A stretch of 64,000 nucleotides of DNA, from assembly GCA_051747385.1 (NCBI GenBank), contig JBNJGB010000007.1, positions 62,001-126,000 of the forward strand, read 5' to 3'. Positions within the stretch are counted from its first letter, which is position 1. Every line of letters starts with the position of its first letter. A program made the position numbers and the translations under genes. A model generated the notes under the pieces. The model was not told where the DNA came from. It worked only from the letters and a program-made list of their open reading frames with translations, and searched no databases. Of the stretch, positions 18,601-26,262 are shown one piece after another. The DNA is from JBNJGB01 sp051747385. GTDB lineage: Bacteria > Myxococcota_A > UBA9042 > PHBI01 > JACKFB01.

Positions 18601-19303
18601 GTCGGACGAGTACCCTCAGCACGAGGTGGACGTGCCCTCGTTCGAGATCGACGTGACGGAGGTGACGAACGCGTCGTACGCGGAGTTTCTAAACGCGCAC
18701 GGGAACGTCTGTGACGGCGAGGAGTGTGTGGATTCGGACGACTCGGACCTGCGGTTGGAGCAGTCGGGTTCGGTGTGGACGGCGTCAGCGGGCTACGGGG
18801 ACCACCCTGTGGTGGAGGTAACGTGGTACGGGGCGTCCGGGTACTGCCAGTGGTCCGGGAAACGTCTGTGTACGGAGTCGGAGTGGGAGAAGGCGGCCCG
18901 TGGTACGGACGGCCGGAAGTACCCCTGGGGGAACGCGGAGGCGACGTGCGAGTACGCGGTGATGGATGACGAGTTCGTTGGCGCTGATGGCTGCGGGACA
19001 GACGAGACGTGGCCGGTGGGCTCCAAGCCGGCCGGGGCGAGCCCGTACGGGGTGCTGGACATGGCGGGGAACGTCTGGGAGTGGGTGGCGGACCGGTATC
19101 ACAGCGACTACGAGGGAGCCCCGACTGACGGGTCTGCCTGGGAGGCGGGGAGCAGCTCCTACCGCCCGGTACGCGGCGGCGGCTTCGTCAACTACCACAC
19201 CTACGACGTGCGCGCCGGCCATCGCTACATCGCCTTGCCCGACGACTCCGGCGCCTACTCCGGCTTCGTCGCCGGCTGTCGCTGCTGCAGTTCCACGGAG
19301 TAG
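15632..19303 (+). CDS. Large Cys-rich lipoprotein with C-terminal FGE-sulfatase domain
   Basis: 1223 residues from ATG 15632 (GGAGGA 12 bp upstream). The signal peptide ends LLSMAC (Cys23). Two Cys modules follow (about 30-125), then a ZU5/GAIN-like beta segment (about 130-310), a long helical region to about 740, and further Cys modules with CxGDGCGxxC repeats. Finally, from about 970, comes a formylglycine-generating-enzyme-like (SUMF1) domain: EVPGGPFLMGC, HEVDVPSFEIDVTEVTN, LCTESEWEKAARG, YGVLDMAGNVWEWVADRY, VRGGGFV. FGE-like domains in lipoproteins often are not true sulfatase activators. The DNA for 18540-19150 uses many more G- and T-ending codons than the rest, suggesting a recombined segment. 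REP-like repeats begin 30 bp after the stop. Confidence 0.85.
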   Translation: MSMNTSTALGALGVAVALLSMACDGPSGPSEDDGCPPGQLRCTSDGQRVLECVVADSGQKSWQVTETCPCSNGACTGPTDADCTPGDSRCSPDGSQILVCQRTSGGAPAWALATQCVGDSCEDGQCVGDGRHHAYPLGEVVSSDRVTVERHTSDVPEVFAADSGSVRVLTPRTALESEESVDISVTRQEIEPGNTDVRTDGNGGRVETVHSNAFVFEPAGQTFDDPIVVEVELEPSSHGLSAEALEEDRIVVVPLYYWRWGTTWSPTGNEPTGANGEWVRATLQSEEATEGQGLSTVRVEGGRVFVSLLVDHFSVYTLPRLDDSAVMETLDYGLILFETLPVTEDFSMQVPGGLFANSALDFLTMKSTSKRRKRYAQVLKELVWETSRRKNELVTSVPAEAINLAVWEILGCKGPALCKTFDDFGKWVGALDDAGSFYKDRMADSGQMTDAVADGFEDFSDWRGDLDEQMEDIVGFAEYEAISKCLMNSLATTALYIWSDQAETQQRWAAIEDRLRASDLFQRDPAFEAAVDEVDAFAADLRDDSLGSLLENATSIFADNVVGAPDGCTLETLDLVSKSLLDKLKLSGPAGALIGKSIDIVREYVKKNLAEATYNAEHLSALGTILTQGNLVDYDELVVKETDYTEFIEVPSSIAYYDDASRDRWYRLAMAMRAAELVAETAQKTLRLEDVGWVTQKFTWMSDHLCVDCVSAGYYRDLLADQYEDRHAQYAALHDAVYAAMNDAGPHGGPSPSEACEVLGCDDGPCEPDCAGKDCGGDGCGGSCGSCADGETCDGAAQCVEEGADPCGGVTSEGCCEGDTLRYCEDGQPESLDCDAGTCGWNAPASFYDCSTDGSAEPSGTHPKACEGGCTPDCADKECGGDGCGDTCGTCGGDESCVVGQCQVDEDCGDVTSEGVCDGDVLTYCAGGMLLQEDCAASGMSCGWSDVNEVWTCVESDPGGGCWPDCPEMVEVPGGPFLMGCNESVDADCESDEYPQHEVDVPSFEIDVTEVTNASYAEFLNAHGNVCDGEECVDSDDSDLRLEQSGSVWTASAGYGDHPVVEVTWYGASGYCQWSGKRLCTESEWEKAARGTDGRKYPWGNAEATCEYAVMDDEFVGADGCGTDETWPVGSKPAGASPYGVLDMAGNVWEWVADRYHSDYEGAPTDGSAWEAGSSSYRPVRGGGFVNYHTYDVRAGHRYIALPDDSGAYSGFVAGCRCCSSTE

Positions 19304-19332
19304 CTGTTCCCCTGTTCCACTGACAGAAGAGA

Positions 19333-19535
19333 GAGCCCGACCCGGGGTCGTGATCGGGAAGACCCCGACCCGGGGTCGTGATCGGGGGCGGCGCTGGCCG
19401 GGCTCCCGAGGCGGGATATCGGTGGGCGCGGTCAGGGGATCGTCGCCCTCTCGGGGTGATCGAGGGGCGCGAAAGCGGGCGGCGGGGGCGGTTCGGACGG
19501 GCTGCGGAGACCCCGACCCGGGGTCGTGTTCGGGG
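19333..19535. repeat. REP-like palindromic elements, copies 1-3
   Basis: Three copies of a roughly 26-bp element at 19334-19358, 19361-19387 and 19509-19535. The core GACCCC-GACCC-GGGGTC is a 6-bp stem with a 5-base loop, followed by GTGATCGGGG. After copies 2 and 3 comes a related stretch of about 150 bp containing CTCCCGAGGCGGGATATCGG. The array starts 30 bp downstream of the FGE lipoprotein gene and leads to the REP-associated transposase, which presumably mobilised it. Confidence 0.75.
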
Positions 19536-19717
19536 CGGCGCTGACCGGGGCTCCCGAGGCGGGATATCGGTGGACACGGCCAGGCGATCGTCCGCCTCTC
19601 GGGGTGGTCGAGGGACGCGCGGGTGGGCTCGGGGGCCGTTCGGACGGGCTGTGGACGCACGGGTGCGTCTCGCCGTCGGTGGCGACATCGACGCGGTCTG
19701 GTGGGCGCTGCGCGTCG

Positions 19718-20217
19718 TCAGGCTGCGGCGGAGAGAGCGCGCGGTGGTGGGCGGCAGCGTGCTCCGTGCTCGTGGACGAGCTGGAGGGTTCCGTAGGGGA
19801 AGACGACGCCGTGGTCCCCAGAGCGCCAGGCCTCGCGGGCTTCGCGGTACTCGGTGCGGAAGGTCGCCAGGGCGTCCAGCTCGGCGAGGCGCCGGTCCTT
19901 CGTAGAGCAGGCGAGTGTGGGGTGGCGACCGCGGCGTCGGTCGGAGGTGGCGGGGCGCTTGTCCCGGCGCTGCCGGAGGACTTCGCGCGGGCCGAGGAAG
20001 GTTCGGCCTTCGCGGCGGGCCTGCTCCTGGAGCTCGCTCTCACGGGCGCGGACCCGTCGGCGGAACTCCTCCACGAAGACCATCGGGGGCTGGTCCGCGA
20101 AGGCGGGCGGGATGGTGATGGGGAGGTCGACCGTCGCCGGAAGCTGCCCGTCCTCTCGGAAGAAGTGCCGGGGCCGCTCGAGGCGCATCGGGGCGCCGAG
20201 CGCCGAGGCGGGCTTGG
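19718..20217 (-). pseudogene. 3' fragment of REP-associated transposase (tandem duplicate)
   Basis: This carries the same stop codon context and reading frame as the intact gene at 20431-21354, but only its last 166 or so codons. The catalytic N-terminal domain is absent, and the fragment begins at the palindrome at 20221. Substitutions relative to the intact copy cluster in the first part (for example ADQPPMVFVEEF against ADQPPADFVEEL). It has no start or RBS and is best seen as a by-product of the tandem duplication. Confidence 0.8.
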
Positions 20218-20220
20218 GGA

Positions 20221-20247
20221 GACCCCGACCCGGGGTCGTGATCGGGG
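20221..20247. repeat. REP-like palindromic element, copy 4
   Basis: Same 27-bp element as the copies at 19334-19535 (GACCCC-GACCC-GGGGTC stem-loop plus GTGATCGGGG). It marks the junction between the two tandem units. It sits downstream of the stop of the intact transposase gene. Confidence 0.75.
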
Positions 20248-20430
20248 GCGGCGCTGACCGGGGCTCCCGAGGCGGGATATCGGTGGACACGGCCAGGCGA
20301 TCGTCCGCCTCTCGGGGTGGTCGAGGGACGCGCGGGTGGGCTCGGGGGCCGTTCGGACGGGCTGTGGACGCACGGGTGCGTCTCGCCGTCGGTGGCGACA
20401 TCGACGCGGTCTGGTGGGCGCTGCGCGTCG

Positions 20431-21354
20431 TCAGGCTGCGGCGGAGAGAGCGCGCGGTGGTGGGCGGCAGCGTGCTCCGTGCTCGTGGACGAGCTGGAGG
20501 GTTCCGTAGGGGAAGACGACGCCGTGGTCCCCAGAGCGCCAGGCCTCGCGGGCTTCGCGGTACTCGGTGCGGAAGGTCGCCAGGGCGTCCAGCTCGGCGA
20601 GGCGCCGGTCCTTCGTAGAGCAGGCGAGTGTGGGGTGGCGACCGCGGCGGCGGTCGAAGGTGGACGGGCGCTTGTCCCGGCGCTGCCGGAGGACTTCGCG
20701 CGGGCCGAGGAAGGTTCGGCCTTCGCGGCGGGCCTGCTCCTGGAGCTCGCTCTCCCGGGCGCGGACCCGTCGACGGAGCTCCTCCACGAAGTCTGCCGGA
20801 GGCTGGTCCGCGAAGGCGGGCGGGATGGTGATGGGGAGGTCGACCGTCGCCGGAAGCTGCCCGTCCTCTCGGAAGAAGTGCCGGGGCCGCTCAAGGCGCA
20901 TCGGGGCGCCGAGCGCCGAGGCGGGCTTGGTGTGGAAGCCGGGCCAGTCCTCGTGGCGGCGGATGAGGCCCGCGGCTACGGCGTTGGTTGCGACGTAGAC
21001 CAGACGCTGCATCACCGTCTCGGGCTCCACGAGGCGCACCAGCGACGGCCGCTGGCCGGACCAGACCGCGTCCCAGCGCCCGTAGTGGGCGTTGAGCGCC
21101 CGGGCCGTCAACGCGTGGAAGTCGCGGATGAAGCCGCTGATGTGGCCCTTCGGGTCGGTGACGACGCCGTGCCAGTGGTTGCTGAGGGTCGCGGCGGCAT
21201 GGACCTGGACGCCGTGGCGCTCGGCGGCGACGGCCAGGCAGTAGCCGAACACTTTGGGGACCTGACCCCGGGGGACGAGGAGGAAGCGGCGCTCGAAGCA
21301 CCGGCGGGTCACGAGGTAGGTAGCGCCGGGCAGGACGCGGCGGGGCAGGGTCAT
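20431..21354 (-). CDS. REP-associated tyrosine transposase (RAYT, Y1_Tnp family)
   Basis: 307 residues from ATG 21354 (MTLPRRVLPGATYLVTRRC), the typical start of this family; upstream codons in frame look non-coding. The HUH single-strand nuclease motif is NHWH (LSNHWHGVVTD) near residue 64. The N-terminal 170 residues match IS200-like Y1 transposases, and the C-terminal 130 residues are basic and variable. RAYTs are single-copy chromosomal relatives of IS200/IS605 transposases linked to REP sequences. Here the palindromes lie just downstream, on the 3' side, supporting the link. The Tyr nucleophile lies in the FIRDFHALTARALNAHYGR helix region or nearby; I cannot fix it by eye. Confidence 0.88.
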   Translation of the reverse strand: MTLPRRVLPGATYLVTRRCFERRFLLVPRGQVPKVFGYCLAVAAERHGVQVHAAATLSNHWHGVVTDPKGHISGFIRDFHALTARALNAHYGRWDAVWSGQRPSLVRLVEPETVMQRLVYVATNAVAAGLIRRHEDWPGFHTKPASALGAPMRLERPRHFFREDGQLPATVDLPITIPPAFADQPPADFVEELRRRVRARESELQEQARREGRTFLGPREVLRQRRDKRPSTFDRRRGRHPTLACSTKDRRLAELDALATFRTEYREAREAWRSGDHGVVFPYGTLQLVHEHGARCRPPPRALSAAA

Positions 21355-21594
21355 GGAAGCTCCGGGCCGCGCGGAGGCCGAACAGACCGCGCGTCCACCT
21401 ACCTCGTGACGCCGAAGGCTCCATTCGTTGCGCGAGCCCGCTCCCGTGGCGCCCGTTTCCGTCGTCACCACAGCGTCTTGCCACGCTCCCCGGCGAGGCT
21501 GCTGCCGCTGGTGAGGCTGCTGCCGAATCGTTGACCGCCAGCTCGGCGGGTCGTATGGATCGGGGTGTATTGGAGTTCCACACAGGAGGGACCC

Positions 21595-21813
21595 GTGCGC
21601 CAGACCGTGGCCATCAGCCTGACCGAGGATCTCGCCGAGGAGCTCGACGCCCTCGCATCCCGCGAAGGGGCGTCCCGTAGCCAGGTCGTACGCGATGCCC
21701 TCCGTCGGTACCTCGCGGTGCGCGAGTTCCAGCGACTTCGCGAGGCCACGCTCCCGTATGCCGAAGCGCAGGGGATCTTCACGGACGAGGATGTCTTCGA
21801 CGTCACGTCGTGA
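21595..21813 (+). CDS. Ribbon-helix-helix antitoxin (CopG/VapB-like)
   Basis: 72 residues from GTG 21595, with AGGAGGG 4 bp before it; an upstream in-frame ATG lacks an RBS. VRQTVAISLTEDLAEELDALASREGASRSQVVRDALRRYL is a standard RHH_1 DNA-binding domain. The C-terminal tail (YAEAQGIFTDEDVFDV) would wrap the toxin. The stop overlaps the toxin start (GTGA), typical of a co-translated antitoxin-toxin pair. It probably autoregulates. Confidence 0.88.
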   Translation: MRQTVAISLTEDLAEELDALASREGASRSQVVRDALRRYLAVREFQRLREATLPYAEAQGIFTDEDVFDVTS

Positions 21814-22211
21814 GGGTCGTCCTCGACAGCAACGTCCTCGTCGCGGCCCTCGCGGCTCACGGCACGTGTGCCGAGCTGTTCGAGTACGTCCTGGCCGACC
21901 ACGAGTTCGCCATCGATGACAACCTCGTCGGCGAGGTGGAGCGCGTCTTGCGAGACAAGATTCGCGTCCCGGTGGATCGGATCGAGGCCTTCACCCGCCT
22001 GCTACGCCGTCGCGGCGTTCTGCTCGACGCCGCGCCTCCGTCCGAACCGGCGTGCCGCGACCCGGACGACGATCGGATCCTCGCCCTGTGCCGGGCGTTC
22101 GAGGCCGACATCCTGGTGACCGGCGACAAAGACCTGCTCGTCTTGGATCCATGGGAAGGCATGGGCATCGTGCCGCCTCGCGACTTCTGGTCGTTCGAGC
22201 GGCGCACCTGA
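21810..22211 (+). CDS. PIN-domain toxin of the VapC/COG1569 type
   Basis: 133 residues from GTG overlapping the antitoxin stop. The PIN-fold acidic residues are present: VVLDSNVLV near the start, a Glu in VGEVERVL, DPDDDRILALC and VTGDKDLLVL. The family is the putative toxin component of PIN-family TA systems (COG1569), predicted RNA endonucleases. It appears intact. It is a different subfamily from the nearby PIN remnant at 22228. Confidence 0.88.
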   Translation: MRVVLDSNVLVAALAAHGTCAELFEYVLADHEFAIDDNLVGEVERVLRDKIRVPVDRIEAFTRLLRRRGVLLDAAPPSEPACRDPDDDRILALCRAFEADILVTGDKDLLVLDPWEGMGIVPPRDFWSFERRT

Positions 22212-22227
22212 GGTGGCCAAGGCTCCT

Positions 22228-22449
22228 TCAATCGTCCGGCAGGTACGCGTCGAGCTGCACCACGCGGAGCGAGGGCAGGTCGGGCAGGCCGAGGTCATTT
22301 GTCAGGAACGTCGACCAGCCGTTGGCCATCGCCGTGGCGAGCTGCATTGCGTCGGGTGTCTTCACCCCGGTGACGGCCCGGAGGCGGGCCGCTGCGCGGA
22401 GGATCGGCCGGGTCTGTCGCGGGTGTCCCCCTGCCTCGAATCCGGCCAT
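22228..22449 (-). pseudogene. PIN-domain toxin remnant (C-terminal part), copy 2
   Basis: About 73 residues from an ATG at 22449. ARLRAVTGVKTPDAMQLATAMANG followed by STFLTNDLGLPDLPSLRVVQ is the C-terminal half of a PIN toxin with its TPDA Asp intact. The N-terminal half with the first acidic residues is gone, replaced by the neighbouring epimerase gene end 11 bp away. No RBS or partner antitoxin is seen. Its last 108 bp are nearly identical to those of copy 1 at 14115-14222. Confidence 0.7.
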
Positions 22450-22460
22450 CCGGCAAAGGA

Positions 22461-23417
22461 CTACATGGCCTCCAGGGTCCGACGCACGGCCTCCCGCAGC
22501 GGGGTGTGCGGGACCTCCGGGAGCGTCGCGCGGAGCCTGCTCCCGTCCAGGCGCACGGGCTCGTCCCAGAGGTAGCGCATCTCGTGAAGCTCGCGCATGA
22601 ACGGCGAGAACGGACGCGCGAGGCCCACGGCCCACCACGGGAAGCGCTTCACCTTCCGTCCGGGGTCGTCCACGGCCGCCCGGACCGCGTCCACGAACGC
22701 GTCCCGGTCCACGACGTGGCCCTCGAAGTGGAACGTCTCGAACGCCCCCAGCTCGTCGGCGCGCTCCACGAGGTCCGCGGCCACCCGCGCCACGTCCGGC
22801 AGGTAGGCCCACGCATGGGGCACGCCGGGCCTGCCCGGATACACGATGGGGCCGCCGCCCGGGACCTTGCCGGTCACGACGTGGAACCACGAGCTTCCCG
22901 CCGGGGCGTCCGGGCCGAAGAAGTCCCCGCAGCGGACGATGAGGAACCTCCCACCCCGCCGCGAGGCCTCCTCGAAGAGGTCCTCGATCCGGTTGCGGAG
23001 CACGCCCTTGCGGCACGGGGCCTCCCGCGGCGCGTCCTCCGCGAGGGGCGCCTCGAAGTCGGGCCCCAGCCCGTACACATTGCCCGGGAAGAGCACCAGC
23101 AGACCCCGCCGCGCGGCCACGTCCGCCACGATCCGGGCCGAGTCGACGACCTTCGGGTCCCAGTCCGGGTACGGGACGTTGAACGAGTTCACCAGCAGGT
23201 CCGCGCCCTCCACGGCGCGCTCCACGTCCCCGGCCACCAGGGCGTCGCCCCGGATCAGCTCCACCTCCGGCAGGCCCGCCAGGGCCGCGCGCGCCTTGTC
23301 CGGATCCCGCACCAGCGCCCGCACCCGCCAGCCGCGCCCGACCAGCTCCCGGGTCACCGCGCCGCCGAAGCTCCCGGTCGCTCCGATGACCGCCGCCGTC
23401 TGCGTCTGCTCCACCAT
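22461..23417 (-). CDS. NAD(P)-dependent epimerase/NmrA-like Rossmann protein
   Basis: 318 residues from ATG 23417, with GAGGAGAGA just upstream. The N-terminal GATGSFGG (10-17) binds the dinucleotide phosphate. It belongs to the atypical/extended SDR group: FPGNVYGLGPDF carries a Tyr but not a clear YxxxK, and FFGPDAPAGSSWF matches NAD-dependent epimerases. The substrate is unknown. It may act as a sugar-nucleotide or quinone-type reductase, or as a redox sensor. It is transcribed away from the hydrolase gene at 24130-23528, 110 bp downstream of that gene's stop. Confidence 0.82.
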   Translation of the reverse strand: MVEQTQTAAVIGATGSFGGAVTRELVGRGWRVRALVRDPDKARAALAGLPEVELIRGDALVAGDVERAVEGADLLVNSFNVPYPDWDPKVVDSARIVADVAARRGLLVLFPGNVYGLGPDFEAPLAEDAPREAPCRKGVLRNRIEDLFEEASRRGGRFLIVRCGDFFGPDAPAGSSWFHVVTGKVPGGGPIVYPGRPGVPHAWAYLPDVARVAADLVERADELGAFETFHFEGHVVDRDAFVDAVRAAVDDPGRKVKRFPWWAVGLARPFSPFMRELHEMRYLWDEPVRLDGSRLRATLPEVPHTPLREAVRRTLEAM

Positions 23418-23527
23418 GTCGTCTCTCCTCGGGCCTCGCTCGGCCCTTGCCTGGGTTCTCCCCCTCATCCAAACGAAGTCCGCACGGTCTTCGACGCGCT
23501 GGCGGCATTCTTCGGGCGCCTCGTCGG

Positions 23528-24130
23528 CTAGGAGACGCCCTCGACGAAGGCCCGGACGGCGTCGAGGGCGGCCGCGTCCGCGTCTTCCTGCGTCTCGCCG
23601 GTGGCCTTCGTGTGGCGCTTGGTGATGCGCAGGGAGTGGTCGCCCTCCTCGACGACGTGGAGGTCGGAGGGCGCCGTCATCCGGGCGCGGACGTCGGACA
23701 GGAGGTCCAGCGGGCAGAGGCGGTCGCGCGTGCCCTGGACGAACAGAATGGGCGTGTCGAGGGCCAGGAGGACCTCGTCGCGGACGGTCTTCTTCTTGCC
23801 GGGGGACTGCAGCGGATAGCCGAGGCAGACCAGGGCGTCCACGTCCACGTCCGCCTCGTTGGCCAGGTGGCAGCCGACCCGGGAGCCCATGGACTTGCCC
23901 ACGAGGACGACCGGGCCGTCGTGGTCGGCGCGGGCGGCGACGAGGGCCTCGCGGTGGGCCGCGAGCAGCTTGGGGAGGCGATCGGGGCGCTTCCGCCCCT
24001 CCCGGACGTAGGGATAGTCGAAGGTCACGACCCGGCCGAAGGCGGAGAGGCGCTCCGCCCAGGCCTGCATCCAGGGGTGCGACGATCCGGCGCCCGCGCC
24101 GTGGGCGAACAGCAGCAGTGGGGTACTCAT
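23528..24130 (-). CDS. Alpha/beta hydrolase of the KANL3/Tex30 (COG3571) type
   Basis: 200 residues from ATG 24130 (MSTPLLLFAHGAGAGSSHPWM). The nucleophile elbow is GKSMGS with Ser in place, an acidic residue lies in FVQGTRDRLCP and the His in EEGDHSL, giving a full catalytic triad. Family members are small predicted hydrolases of unknown substrate, often annotated as dienelactone-hydrolase-like. The RBS is weak. A dispersed repeat lies just upstream. Confidence 0.85.
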   Translation of the reverse strand: MSTPLLLFAHGAGAGSSHPWMQAWAERLSAFGRVVTFDYPYVREGRKRPDRLPKLLAAHREALVAARADHDGPVVLVGKSMGSRVGCHLANEADVDVDALVCLGYPLQSPGKKKTVRDEVLLALDTPILFVQGTRDRLCPLDLLSDVRARMTAPSDLHVVEEGDHSLRITKRHTKATGETQEDADAAALDAVRAFVEGVS

Positions 24131-24136
24131 GACGCC

Positions 24137-24295
24137 GGAGCCTAGCAGCGCCCGGGAAAACTCTCCACGTCGCGGATGCCGGCCGCTTCCACCAGCCTCG
24201 ACGCCCGAGAGCCCTCCGCCGTACCGCCTGGTACGGCTACGGAACCGTCGTGCGCCGATTCCGGCAAAACCGGCTCGGCCCCGCTCGGTCCGACT
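24137..24295 (-). repeat. Dispersed inverted-repeat element, degraded copy A
   Basis: Read on the minus strand, this stretch matches the element at 35230-35462. Shared blocks include GGACCGAGCG, ATCGGCGCACGACGGTTCCG, CTCGGGCGTCGAG, GGTGGAAGCGGCCGG and a final GCTCC. The middle differs, and the outer repeat at one end is lost. It fills most of the 250-bp gap between the hydrolase and the next lipoprotein gene. Confidence 0.7.
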
Positions 24296-24380
24296 TTCCC
24301 CGGACGCTGCTAACCCCGCCGGCGATTGCGTCCAAGCCCCGCCGTCTCCAAGATGGGCGCGCGCACGCTCGGAGGCTCCC

Positions 24381-26228
24381 ATGGCACGCTCGCACCACGC
24401 CCTTCCAGTCCTGGCCGCGCTGGCCGCCCTGCTCCTGCTCGCCTGCGGGAGCGACGGCGACGCGTCCACGCAGCCGGACGCCGACGCGGCTCCGGATACG
24501 ACGGCACCGGACACCGCCTCTACCGACGACGCGAAGGGGGACGCCGGGGAGCCGGACACGGCCCCCGACGTGGAGCCCGGCTGCGAGGACGGCTCGTGGA
24601 CCTGCAGCGACGACGCGAAGGTCCTGGAGCGCTGCGAGGACGGCGAGCTGGTGAGCGAGGACTGCGCCGCGCAGGGCCGCCTCTGCGAGGAGGGGGCGTG
24701 CGTGGTGGCCGCGCGCTGGGGATCGCCCGAGTGGAGCACCTGCCCCGACGGGCCGAGCACGCCCGAGAGCCTCGCCGACAAGGCCGCCTACTACGACGAC
24801 GTCGCCTGGAGGCTGCACGTCCACCCCGAGCTGAAGTTCGTGGCGCGCGTGGACCTGCCCAAAGAGAAGGTCGAGTGTCCGGAGGGCTGGGACCCGCCCT
24901 GCTACGAGCCGACCATCGCCGAAGAGGACGCCACCTGGCAGGACGTGGAGCGCTTCGACACGGACAACAACGACGGCCTCTGGAACGCGCTGTACATGAC
25001 GTCGCAGGCGTATCGGTACGCGACCACGGGCTCCGCGGAGGCCCTGGAGCACCTGCGCGTCCTCATGGAGGGCGAGCGGGATCGCCTGGAGATCACGGGC
25101 GTGCCGGGGGTGTTCACGCGGCGCCTCATCCCGCCGGGTCTCGACGCGGTCCAGTGCCCGAGCGACAAGGCGTCGTACGAGCGGATCCCCGCCAAGGACT
25201 CCAACCAGTGGGTGATGATCGGCGAGGGCGGCTGCGCGCGCTACGTGGACCCCGAGACGGACGAGTGGGTGACGAGCGACCACTGCGGCCTGGACGACTA
25301 CGCCGGCTGGTGCTTCGTCGACAACGTGTCCCAGGACGAGTACGCCGGGCACTTCTACGCGCTCGGCGCCATCATGCGCCTCGTGGACGACCCGGAGATC
25401 CGCGCCGAGGCCGCCGACATGCTCGAGGAGGTGGCCGTCCACATGATGGAGCACGAGCTCCGCTTCGTGGACTGGGACGGCCGCTTCACGGAGCACGGGC
25501 TCATCGGCTCCCCGCCCATGATCCTCGGCTGGGTCAAGACCGCCGTGGACGCCGGCGACAACGCCGAGCTGGAGGCCTGGTACCGGGACTGCCTGCTCCA
25601 GGAAGAGGACGACAACGAGGGCTGCATCTCCTGGATGTCCGGGGGCCTCTCCCTGCTGCCGGTGCACGAGCAGCTCGGCTTCCTGCCCCTGTTCACGGGC
25701 GAGGACGGGTGCAAGACCAACTGGAACAACATCTCCATGGCCGTGACGGCCTTCCAGAACGTCCTCTGGTCGGCCTCGGACCCGGAGATCCGCGCCCTGG
25801 CCCAGCAGGTCGTGGGCGAGCAGATGGTCCACGCGAACCACCCCAAGGCGCTGATCCACCAGCAGAACCCCTGGTATCACTTCACGTGGGCGGCCCAGAA
25901 GGACCTGGGGCCCGACAGCACCGGGCCGGCCCACGAGGCCGTCGAGGACGGCGTCTGCGCCCTGCGCCGCTTCCCGACGACGCGCGCCTTCGTGGGGCTG
26001 GACGCCACGCAGATCTACGAGAAGCACTGCGAGAGCCGCCTGGGCGCGCCCCTCGCCGAGGACCCCATGCCGCCGGAGCACCGCTGCCCGACCAAGTACC
26101 TGTGGTGGAACAGCCTCTACGAGATCGAGACGTGCAAGCCGCAGCCGTGGCGCATCTATCACCCCACGGACTACCTCCTGCCCTACTGGATGGGCCGCTA
26201 CCACGGCTTCATCCCCGAGGACCTCTGA
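24381..26228 (+). CDS. Large lipoprotein with one Cys module and an alpha-helical domain, unknown function
   Basis: 615 residues from ATG 24381, with GGAGG 5 bp before. The signal peptide ends LLLLAC (Cys22), then an Asp/Ala/Thr linker of about 45 residues and one Cys module (CEDGSWTCSDDAKVLERCEDGELVSEDC). The main domain (about 115-615) is rich in Trp, Tyr and acidic residues. Helical stretches such as DGLWNALYMTSQAYRYATTGSAEALEHLRVLMEG suggest an alpha/alpha-toroid fold. I recognise no catalytic motif. The location is presumably the outer membrane. Confidence 0.8.
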   Translation: MARSHHALPVLAALAALLLLACGSDGDASTQPDADAAPDTTAPDTASTDDAKGDAGEPDTAPDVEPGCEDGSWTCSDDAKVLERCEDGELVSEDCAAQGRLCEEGACVVAARWGSPEWSTCPDGPSTPESLADKAAYYDDVAWRLHVHPELKFVARVDLPKEKVECPEGWDPPCYEPTIAEEDATWQDVERFDTDNNDGLWNALYMTSQAYRYATTGSAEALEHLRVLMEGERDRLEITGVPGVFTRRLIPPGLDAVQCPSDKASYERIPAKDSNQWVMIGEGGCARYVDPETDEWVTSDHCGLDDYAGWCFVDNVSQDEYAGHFYALGAIMRLVDDPEIRAEAADMLEEVAVHMMEHELRFVDWDGRFTEHGLIGSPPMILGWVKTAVDAGDNAELEAWYRDCLLQEEDDNEGCISWMSGGLSLLPVHEQLGFLPLFTGEDGCKTNWNNISMAVTAFQNVLWSASDPEIRALAQQVVGEQMVHANHPKALIHQQNPWYHFTWAAQKDLGPDSTGPAHEAVEDGVCALRRFPTTRAFVGLDATQIYEKHCESRLGAPLAEDPMPPEHRCPTKYLWWNSLYEIETCKPQPWRIYHPTDYLLPYWMGRYHGFIPEDL

Positions 26229-26262
26229 GCGGACCGCCTCCGAGGCCGGCCGCCGCGGCGCG

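Larger units (their letters stand above)
19509..20930. repeat. Tandem duplication of about 713 bp (REP unit plus transposase 3' half)
   Basis: Unit 1 (about 19509-20217) and unit 2 (about 20221-20930) are near-identical in order and sequence: palindrome, 150-bp leader, then the 3' half of the transposase gene. The offset is 712-713 bp, with one extra G in unit 2. The units diverge by scattered substitutions in the part coding for the C-terminal domain. They part company at GGCTTGG, where unit 1 runs into the next palindrome and unit 2 continues into the intact gene. Confidence 0.85.

Noticed and set aside
21355..21594. Possible phase-variable or att-like region upstream of the transposase
   Set aside because: GAGGCTGCTGCCG is repeated twice (about 21494-21524), but there are no integrase genes or tRNA ends nearby, so attachment-site status is unsupported.
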